This document shows positions 40,101 to 51,364 of a stretch of 64,000 nt of DNA, in pieces (the first letter of the stretch is position 1; each line of letters opens with the position of its first letter). The stretch comes from Diprion similis (lineage: Eukaryota; Arthropoda; Insecta; Hymenoptera; Diprionidae). Below the pieces are notes generated by a model. That model searched no databases. It was not told the origin of the DNA and worked only from the letters and a program-made list of their open reading frames with translations. The stretch covers positions 20,610,031 to 20,674,030 of the forward strand of contig NC_060106.1 in NCBI RefSeq assembly GCF_021155765.1. Reading direction: 5' to 3'. The position numbers and the translations under genes are program-made.

Positions 40101-41639
40101 CCAAAAAACTGCAGATTTTCGTCGTCATTTCTCTGCTGTTGGTCTCACGTTATTTTTCACCTCTTTTCTGAGTTCCTGGGGGTCGAATTAGTCTGGGAAG
40201 GGTCATACGAATCGATTTCAAGCCGAGAAATTTTCAGCTCAAAAATTCACCAGAAAGTAAGGCTAACCCCTTTGGATTTTTGGCAAAAATTTCGACGTCA
40301 TCAAAAAGTGCTGCAATTAATTCTGTAAGGCACTATTCCGACGTATTTTTGCGAGAGAAATCGATTAAGCGCAGTCCCAATACGCTGCGAGCAACGCCTG
40401 AAAAGTTACAGCCAAAGAACTGCAGATTTTCGTTGTCATTTCTCTGCTGTTGGTCCCACGTTATTTTTTACCTCTATTCTGAGTTCCTGAGGGTCGAATT
40501 AGTCTCAAAAGGGTCATACGAATCGATTCCGAGCCGAGAAATTTTCGACTCAAAAATTTATCAAAAAAGTAAGGCTAACCACTTTAGATTTTTGGCGAAA
40601 ATTTCGACGTCTTCGAAAACTGCTGCGCTTAATTTTTTGAGACCCTATTCCGACGTCATTATGCGAGAGGAATCGACTGAGCGCAGTCTCAATACGCTGC
40701 GAGCAACGCCTGAAAAGTTACAGCCAAATAACTGCAGATTTTCGTTGTCATTTCTCTGATGTTGGTCGCACGTTATTTTCCATGTGTTTTCTGAGTTCCT
40801 GAGGGTCGAATTAGTCTAAAAAGGGTCATACGAATCGAATCCGAGCCGAGAAATTTCAGACTTAAAAATTCATAAAAAAAGGAAAGCTAACCCCTTTGGA
40901 TTTATGGCGAAAATATTGACGACTTTGAAAAGTGCTGCGATGAATTTTCCGAGACTCTGTTCCGACGTCATTTTGCGAGAGGAATCGACTGAGCGCAGTC
41001 CCAATACGCTGCGAGCAACGCCTGAAAAGTTACCGCCAAATAACTGCAGATTTTCGTTGTCATTTCTCTGCTGTTGGTCCCACGTTATTTTACATGTGTT
41101 TTATGAGTTCCTGTGGGTTGAATTAGTCTTAAAAGGGCCATACGAATCGATTCCGAGCCGAGAAATTTCCAACTCAAAAATTCATCAAAAAAGTAAGGCT
41201 AACCCCTTTGGATTTTTGGCGAAAATTTCGACGTCTTTGAAAAGTGCTGCGCTTAATTTTTTGAGACCCTATTCCGACGTAATTTTGCGCAAGGAATCGA
41301 CTAGGCGCAGTCCCAATACGCAGCGAGCAACGCCTGAAAAGTTACAGCCGGAAAACTGCAGATTTTCGTTGTCATTTCTCTGCTGTTGTTCCCACGTTAT
41401 TTTCCATGTGTTTTCTGAGTTCCTGGGGGTCGTATTAGTCTAATAAGGGTCATACGAATCGATTCCGAGTCGAGAAATTTTCGGCTCAAAAATTTATCAA
41501 AAAAGTAAGGCTAACATCTTTGGATTTCTGTCGAAAATTCCGACGACTTTAAAAAGTGCTGCGAATAATTTTTTGAAGCACTATTCCGACGTAATGTTGC
41601 GAGGGAAATCGACCTAGCCCCATCCGGATCTGGCTATGA

Positions 41640-42117
41640 GCATCTAATGAGGAGTGGCAACCGAAAAACGAGGAAGTGTCCTAACATTTTCCCACCTGTT
41701 AGTTCAACGTCATTTTAGATGTCTTTTCCGCTTTGTTCCAATCATTACAAAAAGAATTCTCCAGATCGGTTCCAAACGGACAAATTCATCTTCATGAATG
41801 CATCAGGAGCTTCTGCCAAGACAGATGAAATTTGCACAGAGTTTTTAAAAAGGTGGGACAGAAAAATTACAAATTCATGCTAGTAGCAAGTTTCAGCTGT
41901 TTATTCAATATGCCTTAATTCTATTACAAGTGTTACGGTTCCAGTGTGTATAGTAATTTAATAAGTTGCGTATATTAATTGTTGTTTATAGTAATTCAAT
42001 AAGGAATTTGGTAGTATAAAGTGAAGGACTAAACGAAATGCAAAAATATGAATGAAAATGACATAATAAGTTTGAATATCATAATAGGATAAACGAGTGC
42101 AATATACATTATTTCAA
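41640..42117. other. Non-monomer spacer right of the homogeneous array
   Basis: Monomer similarity fades after about 41640. The next ~480 bases are AT-rich with no gene recognised. It leads into the right copy of the flanking sequence. Confidence 0.5.
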
Positions 42118-42290
42118 GCAGAATATGATAAATATGATATCAGATATTCATTGTCGTAGTTAGTAAGTGTAGTTTGAGTTCAGGCCTACGTACAAACGCA
42201 CCGCACTTCTGCAGAATACGATATATCATATACGATATTGTATCGTCTTTATTTTATGTAACCTAGATTGAAATGCATAAATAATTTTAT
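42118..42290 (+). repeat. Right copy of the sequence flanking the satellite
   Basis: Counterpart of 7830-7985, same strand. It is again followed by decayed monomers (from about 42300) beginning at a similar point in the monomer, the ctgttggtccc to gagttcctg part. Identity is moderate, perhaps two thirds by eye. Confidence 0.65.
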
Positions 42291-42299
42291 GTGTCAATA

Positions 42300-42815
42300 T
42301 TTTTTCGGATTTTGTCAGTCGTTGGTGCCACGACGATTTAAACGCCTTTTTTGGAATCCTTGAGATTCGATTAGCTTAGGAATAGTCGTATGAATTGATT
42401 CTCAGAGATGAAAAGATTTCTACTAAAAAAATCGTGAACGAGGTAAGGTTAACTCTTTTGGAAAATTCGAGAGATTTTGAATAAGAATAAGAATATGCTT
42501 CGAGCAACGGATAAAGAGTTAGGTCCAAGAAGCGAAAAGTTTTTTCCGTATCTTCTTTGCCGCTGGGCCTACGCAAATTTTGATGTCTTTTCTGGGTTCC
42601 TGGGGGTCGAATTCGTCTAGAAAAGATCATGCGAATGGATTCGGAGACGAAAGATTTCCGGCTCGAAAAAAGTAAGGCTAATTTGGATTTTTAGTGAAAA
42701 TTTTCAAGACTCCAAAAAATGCTGGAAACAATTATCTGATGCACTATATCGACATAATTTTGCAAGACGAATCGATTGCGCATATTAGTCCCAAAATGCC
42801 GTCAGCTATTTCACG
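42300..42815 (+). repeat. Decayed satellite monomers at the right edge
   Basis: About one and a half diverged monomers: gtcgttggtgccacg (42317), ttcctgggggtcgaattcgt (about 42598), a gatcatgcgaatggattcgg block (about 42626), ggctaatttggatttttag (about 42675), gcactatatcgacataattttgc (about 42740) and cgaatcgattgcgcatattagtcc. It ends about 80 bases before the first in-frame ATG upstream of TRMO and 340 bases before the preferred TRMO start. Confidence 0.8.
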
Positions 42816-43154
42816 TTGTTTCTTTATTTTTTCCATTTAGCCATAGTTCCAATTAATAATCCTAGGTTTTAAATTCTTTGAATAAAAATATAAATGAGAT
42901 CCATTGACCTAACCATGTCGGAGTCAACGGTGTCGGTTTCTATCGTTTCTATATACGCGCAGCATTTTGCCGCTGCGTCCAACGGTACCCATTTTGATGA
43001 GCGACTTCTCTTGCCGACGGCGCGGTGCTGCCGCGTCAAGTTGCCGTTGCGTAAATGTGACGCTCGTGAAAATCCAGCCTTATCATGTCTATGCTTATCG
43101 TTCGTGATTAAGAACAGCTGTTCGCTCTCTTCCCGACCATCTCAGACTCCGATC

Positions 43155-45475
43155 ATGGAAGGGAAATGTCAAAATTCCGATGTCGACGCAAAATGCTTGC
43201 TGGCGCAGTTGAGTACCGCGAGAAAAGAGATAAACAATTTAAGGTAGGAATTCGTCCCTCGTTGCTCTTCTCCCTTTTATTGACAATCAAACGCGGACGG
43301 CCGAAAGCTGCGTATTCTGGTCCATAACGTGTATAACATAACATAACCAAGAAAGCCACCGATATCGACTTACGCAAATAACAAGTTGATGAATTTCCAA
43401 TAGAACTGAAAATCCGAATTCGTCTCCGTAATATTTCAGGCAACAGATACGTAATCTCCGTTACGTCCATGATAAAGACGTCGAGAGCATCAAACGCCTC
43501 GTCGGATCACGCACAGCAGAGAAAAAGGCGTTCATGTCAAATCCAGACATTTCAAAAACACTCCTGCCAAGCACGAGCAACGAAGTAGACGAGAGTCTCA
43601 AGTTGAAGCCCATTGGAGTCGTGTCAACATGGTTTCCAAACAAACGAGGAACCCCTCGACAACCTGGAATATGCGACAAAGCACCAGGAAAATTAACACT
43701 CTTCAATTCTATCTTTACCAATCCTGAACATGCCTTAGACGGCCTTAAAGACTTCTCACATATGTGGTAAGGATTGTTGAAACATTACTTCAATGATTTT
43801 GGTATCAATTAATGGTTTACTACAAAAAAAAAAAAGAAGTTATTAACACTTTTAAAAATGGTTAGGGCAGTTTCAAAACATTTAAAGGAGCTGGTATGTC
43901 TCTCATACATATTTTATAATTTCTGTGATTTTTCTCTTCAGGATACTCTTCCACTTTCATAGGAACGAGTCAACTCATGTACGTGCTAAAGTAGCACCAC
44001 CTAGACTGAATGGAATTCGAACCGGAGTGTTTTCAACCAGATCACCGCATCGACCTTGTCCGATAGGCCTGAGCCTTGTTAAAATCATAAAAATAGTGAA
44101 TTGCACTATTCTCTTTGAGGGCGTAGATATGGTAGACCAAACCCCAGTGTTGGACATCAAACCTTATATACCGCAGTACGACAACCCGTTGTATGTTGAA
44201 AAGTACAGCAGTAGAGAATTGGAGGGAAGTGGTTTGCCAGATAGAGAATCACGGGGTAATATTGATGAAAGGACAAATCTGAACTTTGATTCAAGTGAAC
44301 GATTGAGCGTGCAAAGTCTTGTCGCATCTGAACCGAGCAATGGCATGAGAACTACGTTACACGAATCGTATTATACTAGTACTGACGGTGCAGCTCATGG
44401 CATAGATATTTCTAGAGATGAGGAAATCGCCCTCAGATTACAGGCGGAAGAGTTTGACGGACACTCGGAATTTAGCAACTATTTAGAAGCTAGAAACTGT
44501 CACCGACCAGTTGATAGGAATTTAGATATTGTTACAGGATTTGATAATAGTAGAAGCGTCACACTTGGTACCGGCAACTTGGATGGGAACAGAGAGATGT
44601 CTAACGGGTTAAATACGGACCTGGGTTCATTTGACGAACGAGAATTATTAAGTCCAGAAATTTCTCTACAAAATACTGTAGACTCTATGCAAAATTCTAC
44701 ACATACTTCCCGGAATGGTGGAATCATGCCCAGAGCTTTAGAATTGCACAATGAAAATACAGTGTATAATATACAACATATTGACCTCAATCCTCAAGCT
44801 AATAGAACAATGTCGTTCAATTCGAGAAATGTGGAGGTCAACAATCCCAGTGATCAAATATCAAGAAATACTAGGCTGCTAGACGGTGCGGATGGAATAA
44901 GTACTGACTTAGATTTAATTGACCTGCGTGCAGCGAATTCGAGGCTTGATAATTCTCCGATTCGAATGGGTATTCGAGAAGCGCCTGATGGGGAGGAAGG
45001 TTTCACGTCGCAAACTTTGTCAAATATACAAGGTGTAGCAGGATCCGCAGTTTCTCAGAATGTTGGAAATGGTCAGAACATCAGAATCGAAAGTAGAGGC
45101 CACATGAACTTGGGGCAGGAAGAAAATTCTTCTAATGTAAGGATACCAGATTGGATATCGAGACCGTGTGTATCGGCGTTAACTGTAACATTTAATGAAC
45201 GAGCTTTAGTACAGTTGAACGAAATTCTAGGAGACAAAGCAGACCAGCAAAAACATGCTATAGAAAATGTTTTATGTCAAGACCCTAGATCGGTTTACTT
45301 GAGGCAACGGTGGGCCAATCAGTTTTACACGTTTTTAATTCACGAATTACATATCAGTTGTAGATTTGACGATAACAGACATATTGTTACAGTTTTTCAA
45401 ATCCGTCATGCTGGCAGGATGTGCGAATGTGGAGAGCCAGAGTGGCAGTGTTTAGGGCATTCCCCCCTTACGTAA
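43155..45475 (+). CDS. TRMO: TRMO, tRNA (t6A37) N6-methyltransferase homologue
   Basis: SAM-dependent enzyme family methylating N6-threonylcarbamoyladenosine at position 37 of certain tRNAs. Exons: 43155-43243, 43440-43766, 43942-45475; GT-AG and in phase, 649 aa. A short coiled-coil N-terminus (LLAQLSTARKEINNLRQQI) precedes the TrmO/UPF0066 beta-barrel domain, about 86-215, with GVVSTWFPNKRGTPRQPGIC, HMWILFHFHRN, AKVAPPRLNG and the hallmark GVFSTRSPHRP (167-177), then TPVLDIKPYIPQYD. A C-terminal module starts at D586 (DPRSVYLRQRW) and matches the animal TRMO tail. Between lies an Asn/Ser/Asp-rich, probably disordered stretch of about 360 residues, much longer than in the human protein (441 aa in total). 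An in-frame ATG at 42894 would add 87 residues of unusual composition; 43155 is preferred because its sequence looks like the family N-terminus. It is convergent with BOP1. Confidence 0.93.
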
Positions 45476-46639
45476 TAGCTTTTATATTTATGATGCACAG
45501 TTTGTAACGTTTGTGCTGCTCTTTAGTTTTAGCTATGAATACACAAGCCCTGCTAATGTTGAATAGTGAATGTATCGCTGTGTGCGGGCATTGTAGTCCA
45601 ATTTGAAAATTATTGTACTTGATGTACTAGAACGTCAAAAAAAAAATACCGTAACATTCACAGCTGTCCATTATAACGAAAGAAATCAATCAAATATCAG
45701 TTTGAATTAACGCCATGAGTTTTTTCACGAAAGAAATATGCTATAATGAATCGGATATATGCGGTGATTTGTTTAATGAAGAAATAAGTGTGCTTAGAAT
45801 TGCAGTCGTAGATCAAATTCTACTTTGCACGCAGAATAAGTCCCGAATATATTAAACAACTTGAATTTTCTATCAATAGATTATATGTTGTTTTATTATG
45901 TGTTACCAGGAAAATATGAAAAATATTTTCCTTCTATGATGTTACTTACATACAGGGGACTGCATTTTAATATTACGTTTTTGTATTTCATCAAAGTTTA
46001 CGTTAAAAAAGTACTCGTTCGATAGTTCGAGGTGATATTATGTCAATTTTCAGTCAAATTCTATCATGATTTTTTTAAGTGTAACCTATTACCTTCAAAA
46101 TTTTATTTTATATATGAAACCCTGGTATATATACGTATATTATCTATTATATTATACAGGCAACTATGAAGTAATTTCTGCAATTAATTACGAGCCAAAG
46201 TTCCTATAGGTTTACTTTAATGTGTTTGCACGTTATTCTTTTGTATCTACTTAATCAGTAGATAAGATAATCTTAAAGTTTAGTAATAATGCACAGGTCG
46301 CAACGTTGAAAAAAGTGGCAAAAATGTTTTCCGTAATGAATATATGATTAATGCACGTCTAAAAATAATCTCAAATGATCAATAGTTTAATATAGTAATA
46401 TCAAGCTTTTGTAGAAAACGTTAATCCGTTTTTAACAATGCGCCAAACAAATGGCTTCAGAAATAAATAACATTTTACAATGATACAAGTATATATCAAA
46501 TACATACAGTTACTGATCCATTCACTCCATATCCACCTCAATTTTTAGGAATTCATAACATCAAACATATAATGAGGAAATTTGGGTAAACCGTCGATTT
46601 CCAGAAAATGCAAGTAGCAGATGAATGTAGTAAAATATG
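45476..46639. other. Convergent 3' region between TRMO and BOP1
   Basis: AT-rich 3' UTRs and intergenic sequence. An ATTAAA at about 45851 is a possible TRMO poly(A) signal. No further gene or repeat is recognised. Confidence 0.5.
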
Positions 46640-46645
46640 TTTATT
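46640..46645 (-). terminator. Likely poly(A) signal of BOP1
   Basis: TTTATT on the + strand (AATAAA on the - strand) lies about 60 bases past the BOP1 stop codon at 46704-46706. Confidence 0.55.
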
Positions 46646-46703
46646 ATAACATAATGACGCGGCCACAAGTTGAAACAACTTGTATATTATATGCGTAATT
46701 AAA

Positions 46704-49700
46704 CTACGTGTACAAAAGAATAGTTGCATCTGCGCCAGCCGAAAATACCCAAGGTTGAATTGGATGAAACATGACATCTAGAATACCAAAATCGTTGTAA
46801 GTCTCATGATTGCACAGTCTTTTCAGCGGTACAATCAGTGGGTTTTGAAGAAGGTCGCTGTAAAGAACAAAAAAAAGTGTCAGAAGTTGTTTCTTGTAAC
46901 TCAATAAAAACACCTAACCGATTTACTTACTTGTACACCATCCCGTGCGATACAATCAGACCTTTGTCATCAGCTCCAGAGGCAAACAGTGGATAACGCT
47001 TGTGGAACGCCACACCACGTACGGCTGTTCCATGCAATCGCAAAGTTTGATAGGGCTTCGTACTTAAATCCAGATCGAACCAGAGCATCTTTCTATCATA
47101 TGTGCCTACTAAGATGTTGTCACCACCTGCACAAACGACCGATTCAATAAGAGAAGAATTTTTAATTTTGAAATTCATACAAGTTGCCAAGAAAACTATG
47201 AAACTGTATTGATTACCAGGATGTATTGCCATTGTCGATATCCACATAGAATTTGATAGCAGTTTCTTGACCATCTCCTGTTTAACCAAGTCATAAACTC
47301 TAACATTCCGTTGTGTCTGAAAATTTGTGTAAATTACTCAATTGGCAAAGTAACTTAATAATCACAAGCACGAAAATATATATGGCAACTTACCGCGACA
47401 AATAAAAATGGTCTTATGGGATGGAACAAAACACATTGCACCAGTCCCTTGGACTTGCTGAATGGCAATTGCGAACGCCTCTTTGACAACTGATTTATTA
47501 GAACAGACCTGTTCTGTCCATCGGGCATAACAGTGGCTAAATAGTCACCCCTGGCATGCCAAGTCACCTGCTTCACAACTTTAAAGTGATTCAATATTAC
47601 TCGAATACCATTTCGCCAATTTTCACCTTCAGCCTGTTCCCACTGAACTGCCGCCCTCACCCTTTCATTCACTGAAATACAAATAAAAAGGCTTTAGTAC
47701 ATTCCCAAGTAGTTTCCTAGCTTCGGTTTTAGTCATATATTATTGTCCAACAATCTTATTACCTATTGCATCGCTTTGAGGTATGATTTCTAGAAGCTGG
47801 TCCGTTTTGCTTGTGATTAAGTGGTCTCCTACTCCAGGGTTGACTAATAAAACTTTCTGATCTGCAGCAACGGCTATTAGCGAAATTGCTTGATTTGGGC
47901 ACCATGCGACACTTCTCACAATGCCTCCACAAGGAATTGTGTTCACACATCTGCCAGTTGCAATTTCCCATACTGAAAACATGTTGTCAGTCATTATCTC
48001 GCCGTTTCAAATTTTTTCCATAATTTTTTATCACAATTGAACTGAAATGAAAAAGTTTCGGCAGAATAACTCACTTTTAAGCGTCATATCGTCTCCTCCG
48101 GAAGCGATATACTGGCCTTTAGCTTCAGCAGTGAAGGATCTTATCATGTCAGTGTGCCCCTTAAATACCATTGACACGGTAGTGGGGAATGGTTGTAAAT
48201 CTTGAGGACTAGGAAGCTGTGGAACCAAGCTGGCTGGGTCAATGGTAAGCCTCATTTTCAAAGCTCTCGGGCAAAGATACAAGTCCAAACATCTCTGAAA
48301 CCGCTCTTTGATGTATCTTGAATAAGCGGGAACTTCACGAAGTGAATTAAACTTTTGTGGAATGAAGTGAAGCTTCCTTTTCCATGGCGTGGACTTCAGC
48401 TTATTCCATTCCTTCATTTCTTTTTTGTCAAAGAGATACTCTGGCGGAGGATTATAGCTCTCTGCGTGACCAGGCAAATGCCTCTTTGGTGCCGGTATGT
48501 GCTTGTGAATCCTCCGCATCTCCTCAGCCTGATCGTCCGACTGCCACAGCATGTAAAAATCTTTGTTTTCCTTGTTCTTCTGTTTTTCCTTCTCCATCTC
48601 AACTGTTGACTTTATCCAACCCATTTTCAGAGCATGAACTAGCTTGGAAACTTTCTTTGCTTCCGACTTTGAAGGCAAGAATGATCGTTTGTGCTCTGGG
48701 AATTTGCGCAATGGCGTTTTCATCACTTCAGACGTGAACCACTCGACCCACGGCTGTAGAAGTAATGGAGAAATAAAATTTCAAAACAAATTTCAGAGAT
48801 ATTATGAAAGCGTTGAATAGAATCCGTTAAGGAACAAATAACTTACCGTGTACTCGTCAAATTTAGCATCAGGTATCTTTTGCTTCTGGATTCTCGTTAT
48901 GAGCTCGATGTCAGCTTCGCTGAGTACTACGTCTTGCCCCGTCATGGGATCTTTCACAGTTCTCCAAAAATCTGGGTCCTCCATTCTCTTCAAGAAGTTG
49001 TCCAGCTGATCTCCTTTCTCTGGTTTTAAAATTTTTTTACCATCCCAGTCGTACCCAATGTGAGGATATTCGTTGTACCATTGCAAGGGGATATTTCCGA
49101 CAGTGTTTCGAATATCTTCCTCATCTGAACTGTCTTGTTCATACTCGTCAACATTACTGATCTGTTTTTCTACTGCTGGGTCACTTGCATTGCGACTACT
49201 ATTCACAATACTTGATTTATTCTGCTTTACACCATTCTCAGAGTTTTTCTCACAACGATTGCTCAATTTTACTACATTTTTGTTTACATTTCTGGCTGGC
49301 TTCTTACTTTCACTGCTTTCCTTATTAGACTTTACTAAAGATTTGTTATTTGATTTGGGCTGCCGAACTTCTTCATCTGACTCCTCGTTTCCAGATTCTG
49401 AACTGACTTTATTTTCAGAATTGAGAGACCCATCACTCTCTGCTTCTGAATCTTCTTCGTCTTCATCTTCGTCGTTCACAGAATCACCATCATCCTCTTC
49501 GTACTCTTCAGAGTCAGATTCAAATTCTAGTTCTTCATCTTCATTATCAGAGCCAAAAACAATTGGATCTTTCTCAGTATCAGAATCGACGACATCATTA
49601 TCCCCTTCGACTTCATCGTCAGTGCTGTCATCGTCCCCGTCAAGTTGATCGGTGGCTAGAAAGTCCTCCGATCCTAAATCCTGGATACACAGAGTGTCAC

Positions 49701-49986
49701 GTAATGTACAACAAATTGCCAAAGAGAAACAGTGATGACAATAGTATCTACGTTACTATTACAGATTTAATTTTTTTACTGGAGCTCAAAGCTGATCCAA
49801 CTCAACCTAACCTAGGATGTTTAATACATCTTTAAATAGTTCGAATATTCATCTTACCGAATTCTCGTCCAAGTCATCATCGTCTTCAAGTTCTTCGACA
49901 CTATCTACTCTTCCTTCTTCTTCATTTGATTTTTTCGGAATGATTGGGCTCTGCTTTCGCTTACCTGCTTTTTTCGGGGCACCCAT
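46704..49986 (-). CDS. BOP1: BOP1, ribosome biogenesis WD40 protein, 8 exons
   Basis: Subunit of the nucleolar PeBoW complex (Pes1-Bop1-WDR12) needed for 28S/5.8S rRNA maturation and 60S assembly; Erb1 in yeast. Exons on the - strand: 49858-49986, 48847-49680, 48075-48753, 47763-47972, 47394-47671, 47217-47316, 46931-47126, 46704-46857; all phases join, giving 859 aa. The N-terminus is basic ([14 protein letters not shown]), followed by a long Asp/Glu/Ser tract (about 50-170). The BOP1NT domain begins near P241 ([17 protein letters not shown]), with [20 protein letters not shown]. It runs through the 48075-48753 exon, which contains [22 protein letters not shown]40 repeats fill about 520-859 ([52 protein letters not shown]). 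The protein is longer than human BOP1 (746 aa) mainly because of the acidic N-terminus. The start is the first ATG and matches the family. Confidence 0.95.
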
Positions 49987-51364
49987 CACTACGTACGGGC
50001 AAATTCAAAGACAGCCGCTTTGGGCAACCGCGTTGTTTTTTGAGGTTATGCAGGACACGTGTTTCGTTTGTGCACTCCGATAGTTCGACTTGCGATACGC
50101 AAACTTCCCGCAATCGATATCTCAATTTACATTTCAAACCAGCAGTGAAAACCACGATAACAGCTCATTTTCATAGTACTGAACTATACGCAATCGACGT
50201 CCGGATACAGATACTATAAAGTTTAAACTCTCCTTAGAGCGTTTCATAAGTATGATACTAATTTTTTTAAACTCCAAGAAATTGTGAAAATCTCTGAATC
50301 AATCTCCTCAGAGTTTTCCATTTTCAAGCATTTTTAATACATACAATACATTGGTAGCCTATAGAGCGATAGTCTTAGGTAACCCTGTGTATCCTTAACT
50401 TTAAATCAAAGATTGCAATAAATATTTGTATAAGAAACTACAAACTGTATACACAGTGATTTTTTCTTACGTGGGACTTTCTTGTACAAACTGAACACCT
50501 TTCTCACCGACGCATTTTTGATTTGGCTGAACTTATAGTATTTTTAATTTAAAAATTTTTACAATAGTTTTTTTTTCATACAACGAGAATTGCTAGAGCT
50601 AGTCTTCTAATCGCACACTCGAAGAATTATTTACGTGGGCGACAGACGCTCTACCGAATATAACGTGTCGCTATTCGACAAATGATGAGTGTGAAGAGGG
50701 AGAAAAACGTATATAAAATATGTATATAAAAACATTTTTTGTCATTCATATTACAAATAATGTAGGTAATATAATGTTTACATTTTCTCATAAAACTATA
50801 AATCAATAACAATAATACGACTGATTCACCATTTCGTTGCCCTAGTATTTGTTTGTCCTACGGGCTATTTCCTAACAACATCCGAGTTTCAATCAATAAT
50901 TCTGAAATTAAGAGGAGTTTTTTAATTCAACCTGACAATCTTCCGCTACTTTTTCCCGCTTTTCAGATCAATAAACTGGCCATTATAATTAATTCGGGGT
51001 GATAATATATTTAGACAGTTGTGAGAAGTCTACATTTACTTTTTGCAGCGATAATAATAAATAAGGTTGTGTATCCACATCATATTTTGTGTCAGACGCT
51101 GCGTTACGTGCACGAATTAAATTGAATGATACAAAAAGTTATTTAAATACACATAATTGATTGTAATAACAAAACTTATATTTTTTCTCGAGAACCTAAT
51201 ATGTACAGCAGCCTGAACACTTGCAACTCTTCGTAACCAAGATGGCGACACACGAACTTGTAATTTGCTGAACCTACTGAACTATCTGGCAATGTTTTAC
51301 TGGACCCTTAGACAAAAGCAGAAGCTAAATAATGCCCCGATTGTAGCTTCAGCGCTACCCGCTT
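49987..51364. other. Intergenic region between BOP1 and the GMC cluster
   Basis: BOP1 promoter side, AT-rich. I searched it for the missing FAD-binding N-terminal exons of the truncated GMC copy to the right and saw none on the + strand. No RNA gene is recognised. Confidence 0.5.

Larger units (their letters stand above)
8480..41640 (+). repeat. 311-bp satellite array, about 107 head-to-tail monomers
   Basis: The same block recurs every 311 bases (312 in some variants, 310 in a few) over about 33 kb, always in one orientation. Constant landmarks per monomer are aaggctaacccctttggatt, the gacgt dinucleotide-rich block, caatacgctgcgagcaacgc, ctgaaaagttacagcc, ctctgctgttggtcccacgt, and gggtcatacgaatcgatt. 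At least three families alternate: type A (gacgactttgaaaag, cgatgaatttttcgagac), type B (gcggaaatttcgacgtcatc) and type C (gcgaaaattttgacgtcatc). The first (8480-9470) and last (40560-41640) copies are more diverged. Each monomer has an open frame of about 75 codons beginning with TTG, not ATG; it changes frame from copy to copy (311 is not a multiple of 3) and carries many amino-acid-changing differences, so coding is unlikely. It is probably a centromeric, pericentromeric or interstitial satellite. Confidence 0.97.

Noticed and set aside
8480-41640. Dozens of 64-223 codon open frames on the + strand as a tandem protein family
   Set aside because: They start at TTG, shift frame between monomers because 311 is not divisible by 3, show many amino-acid-changing differences and have no known similarity.
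8480-41640. CRISPR-like regular spacing
   Set aside because: The repeats are contiguous 311-bp monomers with no unique spacers, in a eukaryotic genome.
8480-41640. Telomere-like ggctaacccc in every monomer
   Set aside because: It occurs once per monomer and is not tandem; it does not match TTAGG-type insect telomere arrays.
8480-41640. CENP-B box in the monomer
   Set aside because: TTCG occurs, but the required A and CGGG spacing was not found in the copies inspected.
42894-43154. TRMO start at the upstream in-frame ATG
   Set aside because: The 87 extra residues do not look like the family N-terminus, while 43155 begins a family-like coiled coil; kept only as an alternative.
49073-49648. 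Serine-rich + strand open frame of 191 codons
   Set aside because: It is the antisense shadow of the Asp/Glu/Ser tract of BOP1.
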